From Xanthomonas rydalmerensis (GTDB lineage Bacteria; Pseudomonadota; Gammaproteobacteria; Xanthomonadales; Xanthomonadaceae): a stretch of 64,000 nucleotides of DNA. A model generated the notes under the pieces. The model saw nothing but the letters and a program-made list of their open reading frames with translations, made no database searches and was not told the origin of the DNA. Shown here piece by piece: positions 1 through 8,750 of the stretch (position 1 is its first letter; every line of letters begins with the position of its first letter). Location of the stretch: contig NZ_CP126170.1 in NCBI RefSeq assembly GCF_033170385.1, forward strand, positions 1,450,001-1,514,000, in the 5' to 3' direction. Position numbers and translations under genes: made by a program.

Positions 1-534
1 CGGGTCGGCGGTGGCGGTGAGGGCGATGCGCGGGGTCTGCGGCCAGCGCTCGTGAAGCACGGTGAGCTGCCGGTACTCGGGCCGGAAGTCGTGGCCCCAT
101 TGCGATACGCAGTGCGCCTCGTCGATCGCGAACAGGGCGATGCGGCTGCGCTCGATCAGCGACAGGAAGCGCGGGGTCAGCAGCCGTTCCGGGGCGACGT
201 ACAGCAGGTCCAGCTCGCCGGCCAGCAGGGCACGCTCGACCCGCTGCGCGGTCTCGCCGTCCAGGGTGGAGTTGAGGTACTCGGCGCGCACGCCGAGCTG
301 GCGCAGCGCCTCGACCTGGTCCTGCATCAGCGCGATCAGCGGCGAGATGACGATACCGGTGCCGTCGCGCAGCAGCGACGGGATCTGGTAGCACAGCGAC
401 TTGCCGCCGCCGGTGGGCATCAGCACCAGCGCGTCGTGGCCGGCAGCGACGTGTTCGACGATGTCCTGTTGCGGGCCGCGGAACTGGTCGTAGCCGAAGA
501 CGCGGCTGAGCAAGGCATGGGCGGGGGAAGACAT
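1..534 (-). CDS. recQ: ATP-dependent DNA helicase RecQ, N-terminal part (gene runs off the left edge)
   Basis: RecQ is a 3'-5' DNA helicase of recombination and replication-fork repair. About 178 codons from the N-terminus are present. They show an aromatic-rich start (VFGYDQFRGPQQ), Walker A (MPTGGGKSLCYQ), the segment SPLIALMQDQV, the DEAH-type motif IDEAHCVSQWGHDFRPEY and the start of the TATAD motif at the window edge. This order and spacing are those of the RecQ core. The start is the ATG at 534. The helicase second half, zinc-binding and HRDC regions lie outside the window. Dps is upstream in the same orientation but over 400 bases away, so an operon is unlikely. Confidence 0.93.
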   Translation of the reverse strand, partial: MSSPAHALLSRVFGYDQFRGPQQDIVEHVAAGHDALVLMPTGGGKSLCYQIPSLLRDGTGIVISPLIALMQDQVEALRQLGVRAEYLNSTLDGETAQRVERALLAGELDLLYVAPERLLTPRFLSLIERSRIALFAIDEAHCVSQWGHDFRPEYRQLTVLHERWPQTPRIALTATADP

Positions 535-944
535 CCGTCTAGGATACCTTGCCGCGCAAGGGCGGTTGGCTTCCGGATTTGCGCAAGCGGGTATCAGGCG
601 AAGGTGCGGCTTTTTGTAGGATTCAACTGCCCTGCGGCCGTGACGAACCAAGTCTGCCTGGCCCGACCTTGCAAGGCGTCGGGACTGAAGTCCCTCCCAC
701 AGTGCACCCAGCTAGCGCCCTGCAGGTTCCGGTTGGAGCGGCGCTTGGCTCCTTTGAGGATCGGCCGCGACGGGGCCTGGTCACGCGCGCCGGTCGCGGC
801 TGAAGCCGCTCCTACAAGGGAGCCAGGTGTGACGAGGCAGCGATCGGCATGCATTGCCGCCCAATCCGGGCGACGGAGCGAGCGCAGCGTCGCCTGGGCC
901 CAGCTCGGCGTGCCCTGCCTGCCGAGCAGGCAGGGCGATACCCC
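535..944. repeat. Intergenic region with Xanthomonas palindromic repeats
   Basis: No convincing gene lies here. Two families of short palindromic repeat are visible. One is GTCGGGACTGAAGTCCCTCC type at about 677-700. The other is GTCGCGGCTGAAGCCGCTCC type at about 793-815. Both recur several times in this window, always between genes. The far right end holds the hairpin listed separately downstream of dps. Confidence 0.7.
912..936 (-). terminator. Perfect hairpin downstream of dps
   Basis: An 11-bp perfect stem (GCCCTGCCTGC / GCAGGCAGGGC) with a 3-base loop begins 9 bases past the dps stop codon. There is no clear T-tract after it on the minus strand, so its terminator role is inferred from stem strength and position. 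Confidence 0.55.
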
Positions 945-1511
945 TTACTGCAGCAGCGAGCGCAGCATCCAGGCGTACTTCTCGTGGGTCTGCAGGCGCT
1001 GGGTCAGCATGTCCACCGACGGGTCGTCGCCGGCGTCGTCGGCGGTCTTGAGCACCTTGCGCGCGGTGCGGCACACCGCCTCGTTGCCGACCACCAGCTG
1101 GCGCACCATCTCGCGCCAGTCGGCGCTGTCGCTGAGGCCTTCCTCTTCCGGGATCGAGGTCAGCGCGGCGTACTCCTTGTACGACCCCGGGGCGTTGAAG
1201 CCCAGGGCGCGGATGCGCTCGGCGACGTCGTCCAGCGCCGCCCACTGTTCGGTGTACTGGGTCTCGAACATCAGGTGCAGCGAGTTGAACATCGACCCGG
1301 TCACGTTCCAGTGGAAGTTGTGGGTCTTCAGGTACAGGGTGAAGGCGTCGGCCATGTAGTGCGACAGGCCGTCGGCGATCTTCTTGCGATCGCCGCCGCC
1401 GATCCCGATATCGATATTGGGCGCGGACGGCGCCAGCCCGGCCAGCGGCTGGCCGGCGAGGGCCTTGCTGGCGGAGTTCTTGGTCTTGCCGGGGGTCTTG
1501 CTCTTGGCCAT
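945..1511 (-). CDS. dps: Dps family DNA-binding ferritin-like protein
   Basis: Dps forms dodecamers that bind DNA and oxidise and store iron with peroxide, protecting DNA in starvation and oxidative stress. The 188-residue product has a lysine-rich N-terminal tail (MAKSKTPGKTK) suited to DNA contact. It also has the family ferroxidase pattern: YLKTHNFHWNVTG, HLMFETQYTEQW, and a central DDVAERIRALG segment with the expected acidic residues. Length and motif order fit the family. The start is the ATG at 1511, with an AGGAGG-like site just upstream (complement of ttggagttcctcctggg). It is a single-gene unit, divergent from hrpA. A strong hairpin follows its stop codon. Confidence 0.95.
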   Translation of the reverse strand: MAKSKTPGKTKNSASKALAGQPLAGLAPSAPNIDIGIGGGDRKKIADGLSHYMADAFTLYLKTHNFHWNVTGSMFNSLHLMFETQYTEQWAALDDVAERIRALGFNAPGSYKEYAALTSIPEEEGLSDSADWREMVRQLVVGNEAVCRTARKVLKTADDAGDDPSVDMLTQRLQTHEKYAWMLRSLLQ

Positions 1512-1603
1512 TGGAGTTCCTCCTGGGGGTTACGGACGAGATGGCGTCACAATAGACAGACTAAAGCATGTGCTGTGATTCAACGTTCAATGGCATCCGA
1601 TTG

Positions 1604-4600
1604 ATGAACGCTATCGAAAAACCTTCCGTGCCGGCACGCCTGCGCGAACGCCGCGCCGCGATCGACGGCGCGCTGACCCGCGACCGCGGCCGCTTGCTGG
1701 GCCTATGGTCGCGCTGGCAGGCCGCGCCCGGCAATGCCGCGCTGGAGACGGCGTTCGAGCAGGCGCTGCAGACGTCGCAGGCGCGCTGTGCCGCGCGCGC
1801 GGCGCAACATCCGGCGATCACCCTCGACCCGCAGTTGCCGATCGCGCGCGAGGCCGAGCGCATCGTCGCGCTGATCCGCGAGCACCAGGTGGTGGTGATC
1901 GCCGGCGAGACCGGCTCGGGCAAGACCACGCAGTTGCCGAAGCTGTGCCTGGCCGCCGGTCGCGGCGCCGCCGGCATGATCGGCTGCACCCAGCCGCGGC
2001 GCATCGCCGCGCGTGCGGTGGCCAGCCGCGTGGCCGAGGAGCTGCGCACGCCGGTGGGCGAGACGGTGGGCTTCCAGGTGCGCTTCAACGACCGGGTTGG
2101 CGAGCAGACCCGGATCAAGTTCATGACCGACGGCATCCTGCTGGCCGAGATCGCCAGCGACCGCTGGCTGTCCAGCTACGACACGATCATCGTCGACGAG
2201 GCGCACGAGCGCAGCCTCAACATCGATTTCCTGCTCGGCTATCTGAAGCAGTTGCTGCACAAACGCCCGGACCTGAAGGTCATCGTGACCTCGGCGACGA
2301 TCGACACTGCACGCTTCGCCGCGCATTTCGACGATGCGCCGGTGATCAGCGTGGAAGGCCGCACCTATCCGGTGGAGGTGCGTTACCGGCCGCTTGAGGA
2401 GCCGGGATTGGGGAGTGGGGATTTGGGATTGGAAGAAGCGCGCGAGCCCCAACGTTCGCCGCGAACCGCCTCAGCGAATCCCGAATCCCGAATCCCCACT
2501 CCCGGCCTCTCAGTCAACGACGCGATCGTGGCGGCGGTGGACGAGATCACCCGGCTGGATCCGCGCGGCGACGTGCTGGTGTTCCTGCCCGGCGAGCGCG
2601 AGATCCGCGATGCGCACCATGCGCTGGAACGGCGCAAGTACCGCGAGACCGAGGTACTGCCGCTGTACGCGCGTCTCTCCAACGCCGACCAGGACCGGGT
2701 GTTCAACCCCGGCCCGCGGCGGCGCCTGGTGCTGGCCACCAACGTTGCCGAAACCTCGCTGACGGTGCCGCGAATCCGCTACGTGATCGACCCAGGCTAT
2801 GCGCGGGTCAAGCGCTACAGCCCGCGGCAGAAGCTCGACCGGCTGCACATCGAACCGATCTCGCAGGCCAGCGCCAACCAGCGCAAGGGCCGCTGCGGCC
2901 GCATCGCCGAGGGCATCTGCTACCGGTTGTATGCCGAGGCGGATTTCCAGGCGCGGCCGGCGTTCACCGATCCGGAAATCCGCCGCTCCAGCCTGGCCGG
3001 GGTGATCCTGCGCATGCTGCAGCTGGGGCTGGGCCGGATCGAGGATTTCCCGTTCCTGGAGCCGCCGGACGAGCGCGCGGTGGCCGATGGCTGGCAGCAG
3101 CTGGTGGAACTGGGTGCGGTCGGCGAGCCGGACCGGCATGGCCTGCGCAAGCTCACCGAGATCGGCCGCAAGATGGCGCGGCTGCCGGTGGACGTGAAGC
3201 TGGCGCGGATGCTGGTGGCGGCGCAGCAGCACGGCTGCCTGCGGCCGATGCTGGTGATCGCCGCGTTCCTGGGCATCCAGGACCCGCGCGAGCGCCCGCC
3301 CGAGGCGCGCGAGGCCGCCGACAACGCGCACGCCAAGTTCGCCGATGCGCGCTCGGAATTCGTCGGCATCCTGCGCCTGTGGGACGGCTACCGGCAGGCG
3401 CACGAGGACCTGACCCAATCCAAGCTGCGCGACTGGTGCGGGCGGCATTTCCTCGGCTTCCTGCGCATGCGCGAGTGGCGCGAACTGCACCGCCAGTTGC
3501 ATCTGTTGTGCGCGGAGCTGGGCTGGGCCGAGGAACCGGCGGCGGCCTCGCTGCAACCGTTGCTGGCCGGCGCCGCCGCGCCGGCGCCGGCGCGCGATGC
3601 CGAGACCGCGGCGCGCGCCACCCGCGGGCAACTGCACCGTGCCGCGCGTCTGGCCCGCGAAGGGCGCAGCGCGCCCAACACGCCCGTGTCGGCGGCGGCC
3701 CCGACCCCAGCGCCGGCGCCCGCCGATGCGGGCGAGGCGCCGCGTGCCAGCGAACGCGAGCGCGCCGCGGCCTACCAGGCGTTGCACCGCGCCTTGCTGG
3801 CCGGCCTGCCGACCCAGGTCGGCCACCGCACCGAAAAGGGCGATTTCCTGGCGCCGCGGCAGCGTCGCTTCCTGCTGTTCCCCGGTTCGGCGCTTGCCCG
3901 CAAGCCGCCGCCGTGGGTGCTGCCGGCGACATTGCTGGATACGCAGAAGGTGTGGGGCCTGACCAACGCCGCGATCGAGCCGGATTGGGTGATCGCCGAG
4001 CTGCCGCACCTGCTGGCGCGCAAGCATTTCGATCCGCACTGGTCGCGCGCGCAGGGGCAGGTGCTGGCCTCCGAGCAGATCAGCCTGTTCGGGCTGGTGC
4101 TGGCGCCGAAGAAGCCGGTGCATTACGGCCGCATCGATCCGCCCGGTGCGCACGAGCTGTTCGTGCGGCAGGGCCTGGTGCCGGGCGAGATCAACACCCG
4201 CGCCAGCTTCGTCGCCGACAACCAGAAGGTGCTGGCGCAGGCGCACGAGGAAGAAGCCAAGCTGCGCCGTGCCGGCATCGTCGCCGACGAGGACTGGCAG
4301 GCGCGCTGGTACCTGGACCGGATTCCCGGCGAGATCCACTCCGCCTCCGGCCTGGACGCCTGGTGGAAGGCGCTGGCGCCGGAGCAGCGGCGCACGCTGC
4401 ACTGGTCGCTGGCCGACCTGCTGCCGGGCGAGGGCAGCGAGGCCGAGCGTTATCCCAAGTACTTCCCACTGGGCGATGCGCGGCTGCCGCTGCGCTACCG
4501 GTTTGAACCGGGCGCGGCCGACGACGGCGTGACCCTGGAGGTGCCGGTGCATCTGCTCAACGCGCTGGACCCGACGCGGCTGTCGTGGTTGGCGCCGGGC

Positions 4601-5794
4601 TTCGTCACCGACAAGGCGGCGGCGCTGATCCGCAGCCTGACCAAGGCGCTGCGGCGCAACTACGTGCCGGCGCCGGACTTCGCCCGTGCGTTCTCCGAGG
4701 CGTTCCCGCAGCCCAGCGCCGACGATCTCCGCGGCGAGCTGGCGCGTTTCCTGCAGCGTGCCACCGGCGCGCCGCTGAGCGCGCTGGAGTTCGACGAGAG
4801 CACGCTGGAGCCGCATCTGCGCATGAACCTGCGCCTGCGCGACGATGCCGGCAAGGTGCTGGCCGAATCGCGCGACCTGGACGCGCTGCGTGCGCGCTTC
4901 GGCGAACGCGCCGGACAAGCCTTCGCCGCGCGGGCCGGCCGCGCCATGGCCGCGACCGGGCTGCGCGAGTTCCCGGCGACGCCGATCCCGCTGCAGGTCC
5001 CCGGCGAAGCCGGGGTGCCGGCCTATCCGGCCCTGGTGGACGAGGGCGACAGCGCCGCGCTACGCATCTTCGCCGATCGCGCGCAAGCCGAGGCCGCGCA
5101 TCCGCGTGGCGTCCGCCGGCTGCTGGAGATCGCCCTGGCTGACAAGGTCAAGCAGGCGCGCAAGCAGTTGCCGGTGTCGCCCAAGACCGGGCTGCTGTAT
5201 GCGGCGATCGAGTCGCAGGAACGCCTGCGCGGGGATCTGGTGGAGGCGGCATTGAACGCACTGCTGGAGCAGGGGCTGGAAGCGATCCGCGACGCGGACA
5301 GTTTCGCCCAGCGTCGCGACGCCGCCGCCAAGCAGCTGTTCGGCGAGGCGATGGAGCGGCTGAAGCTGGCCGAGGCGATCATGGGCGCGGCTGCGGAACT
5401 GAAACCGCAGCTGGAATCGCCGCTGATGGGCTGGGCCAGCGGCAACCTCGACGATCTGCGCGCGCAACTGGCGGCGCTGCTGCATGCGGGCTTCCTGCGC
5501 GAGACCCCGGCCACCGCGCTGGCGCAGTTCCCGCGCTATCTGCGGGCAATGATCCTGCGCGCCGAACGCGCCAAGCGCGATCCGGCTCGCGACCAGGCGC
5601 GCATGCTGGAGCTGAAGCCCTTCGTCGACGCACTGGCCGACGCGGCCGCGGCCGGCCGCAGCGGCGATCCACAGTGGCAGGCGCTGCGTTGGGACCTGGA
5701 AGAACTGCGCGTGTCGCTGTTCGCGCAGGAGCTGGGTGCCCGCGCGGGCATTTCGGCCAAGAAGCTGGCGCAGCGGGTGGCTGGACTGCGATGA
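1604..5794 (+). CDS. hrpA: ATP-dependent RNA helicase HrpA (DEAH box)
   Basis: HrpA is a large cytoplasmic DEAH-box RNA helicase linked to mRNA processing and rescue of stalled ribosomes. The 1396-residue product shows Walker A (GETGSGKTTQLPK), the DEAH motif (VDEAHERSLN), SAT (VTSATID), QRKGRCGR (motif VI), and then helicase-associated, OB-fold and DUF3418 regions of normal length. The ATG at 1604 is preferred over an in-frame ATG at 1568, because the latter adds 12 residues unlike the family. Residues about 265-303, between the two RecA-like lobes, are encoded by an inserted G-rich inverted-repeat element (separate entry) that keeps the frame open. An Ala/Pro-rich linker lies near residues 650-720. 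Confidence 0.96.
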   Translation: MNAIEKPSVPARLRERRAAIDGALTRDRGRLLGLWSRWQAAPGNAALETAFEQALQTSQARCAARAAQHPAITLDPQLPIAREAERIVALIREHQVVVIAGETGSGKTTQLPKLCLAAGRGAAGMIGCTQPRRIAARAVASRVAEELRTPVGETVGFQVRFNDRVGEQTRIKFMTDGILLAEIASDRWLSSYDTIIVDEAHERSLNIDFLLGYLKQLLHKRPDLKVIVTSATIDTARFAAHFDDAPVISVEGRTYPVEVRYRPLEEPGLGSGDLGLEEAREPQRSPRTASANPESRIPTPGLSVNDAIVAAVDEITRLDPRGDVLVFLPGEREIRDAHHALERRKYRETEVLPLYARLSNADQDRVFNPGPRRRLVLATNVAETSLTVPRIRYVIDPGYARVKRYSPRQKLDRLHIEPISQASANQRKGRCGRIAEGICYRLYAEADFQARPAFTDPEIRRSSLAGVILRMLQLGLGRIEDFPFLEPPDERAVADGWQQLVELGAVGEPDRHGLRKLTEIGRKMARLPVDVKLARMLVAAQQHGCLRPMLVIAAFLGIQDPRERPPEAREAADNAHAKFADARSEFVGILRLWDGYRQAHEDLTQSKLRDWCGRHFLGFLRMREWRELHRQLHLLCAELGWAEEPAAASLQPLLAGAAAPAPARDAETAARATRGQLHRAARLAREGRSAPNTPVSAAAPTPAPAPADAGEAPRASERERAAAYQALHRALLAGLPTQVGHRTEKGDFLAPRQRRFLLFPGSALARKPPPWVLPATLLDTQKVWGLTNAAIEPDWVIAELPHLLARKHFDPHWSRAQGQVLASEQISLFGLVLAPKKPVHYGRIDPPGAHELFVRQGLVPGEINTRASFVADNQKVLAQAHEEEAKLRRAGIVADEDWQARWYLDRIPGEIHSASGLDAWWKALAPEQRRTLHWSLADLLPGEGSEAERYPKYFPLGDARLPLRYRFEPGAADDGVTLEVPVHLLNALDPTRLSWLAPGFVTDKAAALIRSLTKALRRNYVPAPDFARAFSEAFPQPSADDLRGELARFLQRATGAPLSALEFDESTLEPHLRMNLRLRDDAGKVLAESRDLDALRARFGERAGQAFAARAGRAMAATGLREFPATPIPLQVPGEAGVPAYPALVDEGDSAALRIFADRAQAEAAHPRGVRRLLEIALADKVKQARKQLPVSPKTGLLYAAIESQERLRGDLVEAALNALLEQGLEAIRDADSFAQRRDAAAKQLFGEAMERLKLAEAIMGAAAELKPQLESPLMGWASGNLDDLRAQLAALLHAGFLRETPATALAQFPRYLRAMILRAERAKRDPARDQARMLELKPFVDALADAAAAGRSGDPQWQALRWDLEELRVSLFAQELGARAGISAKKLAQRVAGLR
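2396..2515. repeat. G-rich inverted-repeat element inserted in frame inside hrpA
   Basis: The left arm (about 2404-2430) is GGGATT/GGGGAGT/GGGGATTT-type sequence. The right arm (about 2475-2510) is its near reverse complement, AATCCCGAATCCC/CCACTCCC. The same arms and the same right-end motif (CCCGGC..CTCA) occur in gaps near 5.8, 6.2, 24.8, 24.9 and 27.0 kb. Inside hrpA the element is translated without a stop codon. Confidence 0.75.
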
Positions 5795-6225
5795 TGACCA
5801 GCCGTTCGGCTGTGGAAAGCCGGGAGTGGGGATTGGGGATTGGTGGCGGGGTTTCCGCGCTGTTTTCGGGCTGTCCGTGATGACCGCGCTGCCGGCGTTG
5901 GCAGCTTTCTTGTGGGAAGGACCGCAGCCCCGACGCTAAGGCGGTAATGCGTCGGGACTGAAGTCCCTCCCACAAAGAATATAGGCCGCATGGTTGTGGT
6001 GAAGGCCAACTGCCCTGCAACGATTCGTCGTTCTCGCTTCTGCGAATGCAGCAGATCGCCGTGGAGTCGTGCCGATACCGTCGTAGGAGCGGCTTCAGCC
6101 GCGACGCATGGCACCAACATGGTCGCGGCTGAAGCCGCTCTTACGGGATGCGGTGGCTGCGCTTCGACACTGCAGCTTGCAGGAATGCTGCGAATCCCCA
6201 CTCCCGCATCCCCAATCCCCGCCCC
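5795..6225. repeat. Repeat-filled gap between hrpA and the ClC channel gene
   Basis: No gene was found here. The left part (about 5818-5850) and right part (about 6188-6230) are the G-rich and C-rich arms of the inverted-repeat family seen in hrpA. Between them are a GTCGGGACTGAAGTCCC-type palindrome (5951-5975) and a large inverted repeat (about 6083-6146) made of two facing copies of the GTAGGAGCGGCTTCAGCC unit. Confidence 0.7.
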
Positions 6226-8001
6226 TCAGTCATCCACCCGCTCGCCCATCAGCTCGCGCTGGCGCTTGTCCAGTTCCTCGGCGTAGCGCTTGCGCACGAA
6301 GCTTTCGCTGAGCACGCCCAGGACCTTGCCCTGGTCGTCGACCACAGCCAGTTCGTCGCTCTGGGTCAGGTCGAACTGGCGCATGGCGGTGACCACGTCG
6401 GTGTCGGCGGGCAGGGCCACGTCGCGGTTGCCGGCGTAGTCGACGATGGCTGCGTCGGCGTTGACGCCGTCGGCATAGGCGGCAGCCAGGGTGACCAGGC
6501 CGGCGTAGTGGCCGCTCTCGTCCTCCAGCACCACGCGGGTGCCCGAGCCGAGCGGGAAGCGGCGGCGGAACTCGGCCACGCTGGTGGTGGCGGCCAGCGG
6601 ATGCACGTCCTTCTGCATCATCCGCCCGGCACTGAGGTGCTTGACCCAGCCCACGTCGCGCGCGCTCCTGATGGTCTCGCCGCGCAGGTGCAGGCGCCAG
6701 GTGGAGAACGAGTAGCCGAAGATCTGGCGGACGATGGTGTTGGCCACCAGCACCGCCACCATCACCGCGCTGGCCAGCACGAAATCGTGGGTGCCCTCCA
6801 GCACCAGCATCGCCATCGTCATCGGCGCGCCGATCACCGCGGCGGCCATCGCCGCCATGCCGGCCAGCGAAGCGGCAGTGCCGTCGACCAGGGCCATGCC
6901 GCTGCCGAGATTCAGCACGCCGGCGAACAGCCCGCCGACCAGCGAACCCATAAACAGCGAGGCGAAGAACAGGCCGCCGCGGAAGCCGAAGCCCAGCGAG
7001 ATGGCCGAGCCCAGGCACTTGAGCAGCAACAGGATGCCCAGCCAGCGCAATGAGGTCGGGCTGGTCAGGTCCAGGTGCAGTGCGCCGTGGCCGGAGGACA
7101 GCACCTGCGGGGTGATCAGCGCCAGCGGGATCAGCAGCAGGCCGCCGGCGACCGGGCGCGCCCAGCGCGGCAGCGGGCTGCGGTTGATGGCCTGTTCGAT
7201 CGCGCCGATCAGGCGCATCACCGCGACCGCCAGCAGGGCGCAGAGCACGCCCAGCAGCGCGTACAGCACGTAGTCGCGCGCCTCCAGCGCCGAGGCCGCC
7301 GAGGCCGGCAGCAGGTACGGCTGCACCCCGGCCAGTTGCGACACGAACACCGCGCCCAGCGAGGCCACCGCCACCGGCGCCAGTGCCGACGGCGAGTACG
7401 CGCCGATCACGATCTCGAAGGCATAGAACGCCCCGGCCAGCGGCGCACCGAAGGCGGCGGCAATGGCCGCGCCGGCACCGGCGCCGACCAGGGTGCGGAT
7501 GTCGGCACGGCGCAGTCGCAGTACCCGGCCCAGATGCGAGCCGCTGCCGGCGCCCATCTGCGTATACGCCGCTTCCAGGCCGACCGAGGCGCCGACGCCG
7601 TTGGAGAACAGGGTCTGCACGGAGACGATCAGATTGTCGCGCATCGACATGCGTCCGCCGTACAGCGCGTTGGCTTCGACGGCGTCGACCAGTTGGCGCT
7701 TGCGCGCGCGCGCGGCCATGCCGAGCAGGCCCACCAGCAGCCCGCCCAGCGGCAGCACCAGCAACTGCTGCACGCTCAGGTCCGACATGGCGCTGAGCCG
7801 CTCGTCGGCCTCCAGGCCATACAGCCAGGCCTGCGCACCATGCGCCAGGCTGCTCTGCAGCAGGGTCAGCAGGCCGGCGATCACCCCGACCAGCAGGGCC
7901 AGGGCGATGAACCACACATCGCTGGCGCGCAGGCGCCGGCGCAGCGCATCGGCGAGGCTGTGCGAGGCGTCGGCCAGGCCCGGCCGCGGACGCAGGTTCA
8001 C
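6226..8001 (-). CDS. ClC-family chloride channel or H+/Cl- antiporter with C-terminal CBS pair
   Basis: Inner-membrane ClC proteins move chloride, often in exchange for protons. The 591-residue product has about 10-12 hydrophobic segments. ClC signatures include the GxG region near GAGSGSHLGRVLRL, GAGAGAAIAAAFGAPLAGAFYAFE (the glutamate of GxFxPE-like type lies in this block) and GFRGGLFFASLFMGSLVGG. The last ~130 residues form two CBS-type repeats (MMQKDVHPLAATTSVAEF...; DVALPADTDVVTAMRQF...), which usually bind nucleotides. The start is the GTG at 8001, with AGGAA about 8 bases upstream and only 11 bases after the stop of the preceding gene. The two are probably co-transcribed. The ion is not fixed by sequence alone. 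Confidence 0.88.
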   Translation of the reverse strand: MNLRPRPGLADASHSLADALRRRLRASDVWFIALALLVGVIAGLLTLLQSSLAHGAQAWLYGLEADERLSAMSDLSVQQLLVLPLGGLLVGLLGMAARARKRQLVDAVEANALYGGRMSMRDNLIVSVQTLFSNGVGASVGLEAAYTQMGAGSGSHLGRVLRLRRADIRTLVGAGAGAAIAAAFGAPLAGAFYAFEIVIGAYSPSALAPVAVASLGAVFVSQLAGVQPYLLPASAASALEARDYVLYALLGVLCALLAVAVMRLIGAIEQAINRSPLPRWARPVAGGLLLIPLALITPQVLSSGHGALHLDLTSPTSLRWLGILLLLKCLGSAISLGFGFRGGLFFASLFMGSLVGGLFAGVLNLGSGMALVDGTAASLAGMAAMAAAVIGAPMTMAMLVLEGTHDFVLASAVMVAVLVANTIVRQIFGYSFSTWRLHLRGETIRSARDVGWVKHLSAGRMMQKDVHPLAATTSVAEFRRRFPLGSGTRVVLEDESGHYAGLVTLAAAYADGVNADAAIVDYAGNRDVALPADTDVVTAMRQFDLTQSDELAVVDDQGKVLGVLSESFVRKRYAEELDKRQRELMGERVDD

Positions 8002-8012
8002 GACACGCGTTC

Positions 8013-8525
8013 CTATTTGACGCGACGAACTTTGGCGCGGGTGTTGTAGTTGTCGATCTGCATGTACCACACGCCCATGATCCCGGGGGTGATCTTCACC
8101 TTGGGCGCGCTGCGGTGCACGCCGGGCAGGCTCGCCGCTTCGGTCTGCTCCCACTCCTGGCCATTGGCCAGTACGTACTTGCGGCCCTTGGCGAAGCCGG
8201 AGAACTCGCCAACCAGGGTGCTCTCGATCGGCTCGGCGCTGCCGAAGTCGAAGAAGCCGCGGTTCTTGGTGATCACCTCGCGGCGGCCTTCCTCCTTGGC
8301 CTTTTCCAGCGCCACCGCGGTTTCCTTGGCGACCTTGCCCTGCAGCCAGTCGTTCAGCGCGGCCAGTTCCTGCGGGGAAAGCTTGTCCAGCCCGGCAGCC
8401 TTGAATTCCTGCGGCGACATCTGCGTCTGCAGATCGCCGGAGACGGTGCGCTGGGCGAGTGCCGGGGTTGCGGACACGGCGAGCGCCGCGCACAGGGCCA
8501 GGGGGGCGAGACGCGCAAGGGACAT
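8013..8525 (-). CDS. Small secreted or periplasmic protein of unknown function
   Basis: The product has 170 residues and I do not assign a function. The N-terminus is a clear Sec signal peptide (MSLARLAPLALCAALAVSAT, cleavage probably after ALAQ). The mature part starts with a SPQEFKAAGL / SPQELAALNDWLQ helix pair, then a Lys/Glu-rich helix, then a beta-rich segment ending in GVWYMQIDNYNTRAKVRRVK. The start is the ATG at 8525. It lies directly upstream of the ClC channel gene (11-base gap), suggesting co-expression. A possible deleted relic of this gene lies at about 11.84-11.97 kb, on the other side of the LytS/LytTR block. Confidence 0.8.
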   Translation of the reverse strand: MSLARLAPLALCAALAVSATPALAQRTVSGDLQTQMSPQEFKAAGLDKLSPQELAALNDWLQGKVAKETAVALEKAKEEGRREVITKNRGFFDFGSAEPIESTLVGEFSGFAKGRKYVLANGQEWEQTEAASLPGVHRSAPKVKITPGIMGVWYMQIDNYNTRAKVRRVK

Positions 8526-8750
8526 GGCGGGGATCCGGGCAGTGGGATGCGCCGTAGTGTAGTCGCAAGCGCGCGGTGTCTGACGCCCGCGGCGGCCAAT
8601 CGGCCCAGCCCCGGGTCCGTTCGCGTCGCCAGCTGCCGGTCGATGGGTGCCACGGCGCTTGTCCACGCAATCGGCCCTTTCGCCCCGCATATGTCCCGCT
8701 CGCCCCACAGGGCACGCCCGCCTGGAACGCCGTGGGTACACTTGCCGATC

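Noticed and set aside
2510..4918. Long minus-strand frame opposite hrpA
   Set aside because: Antisense shadow. The plus strand carries all HrpA motifs.
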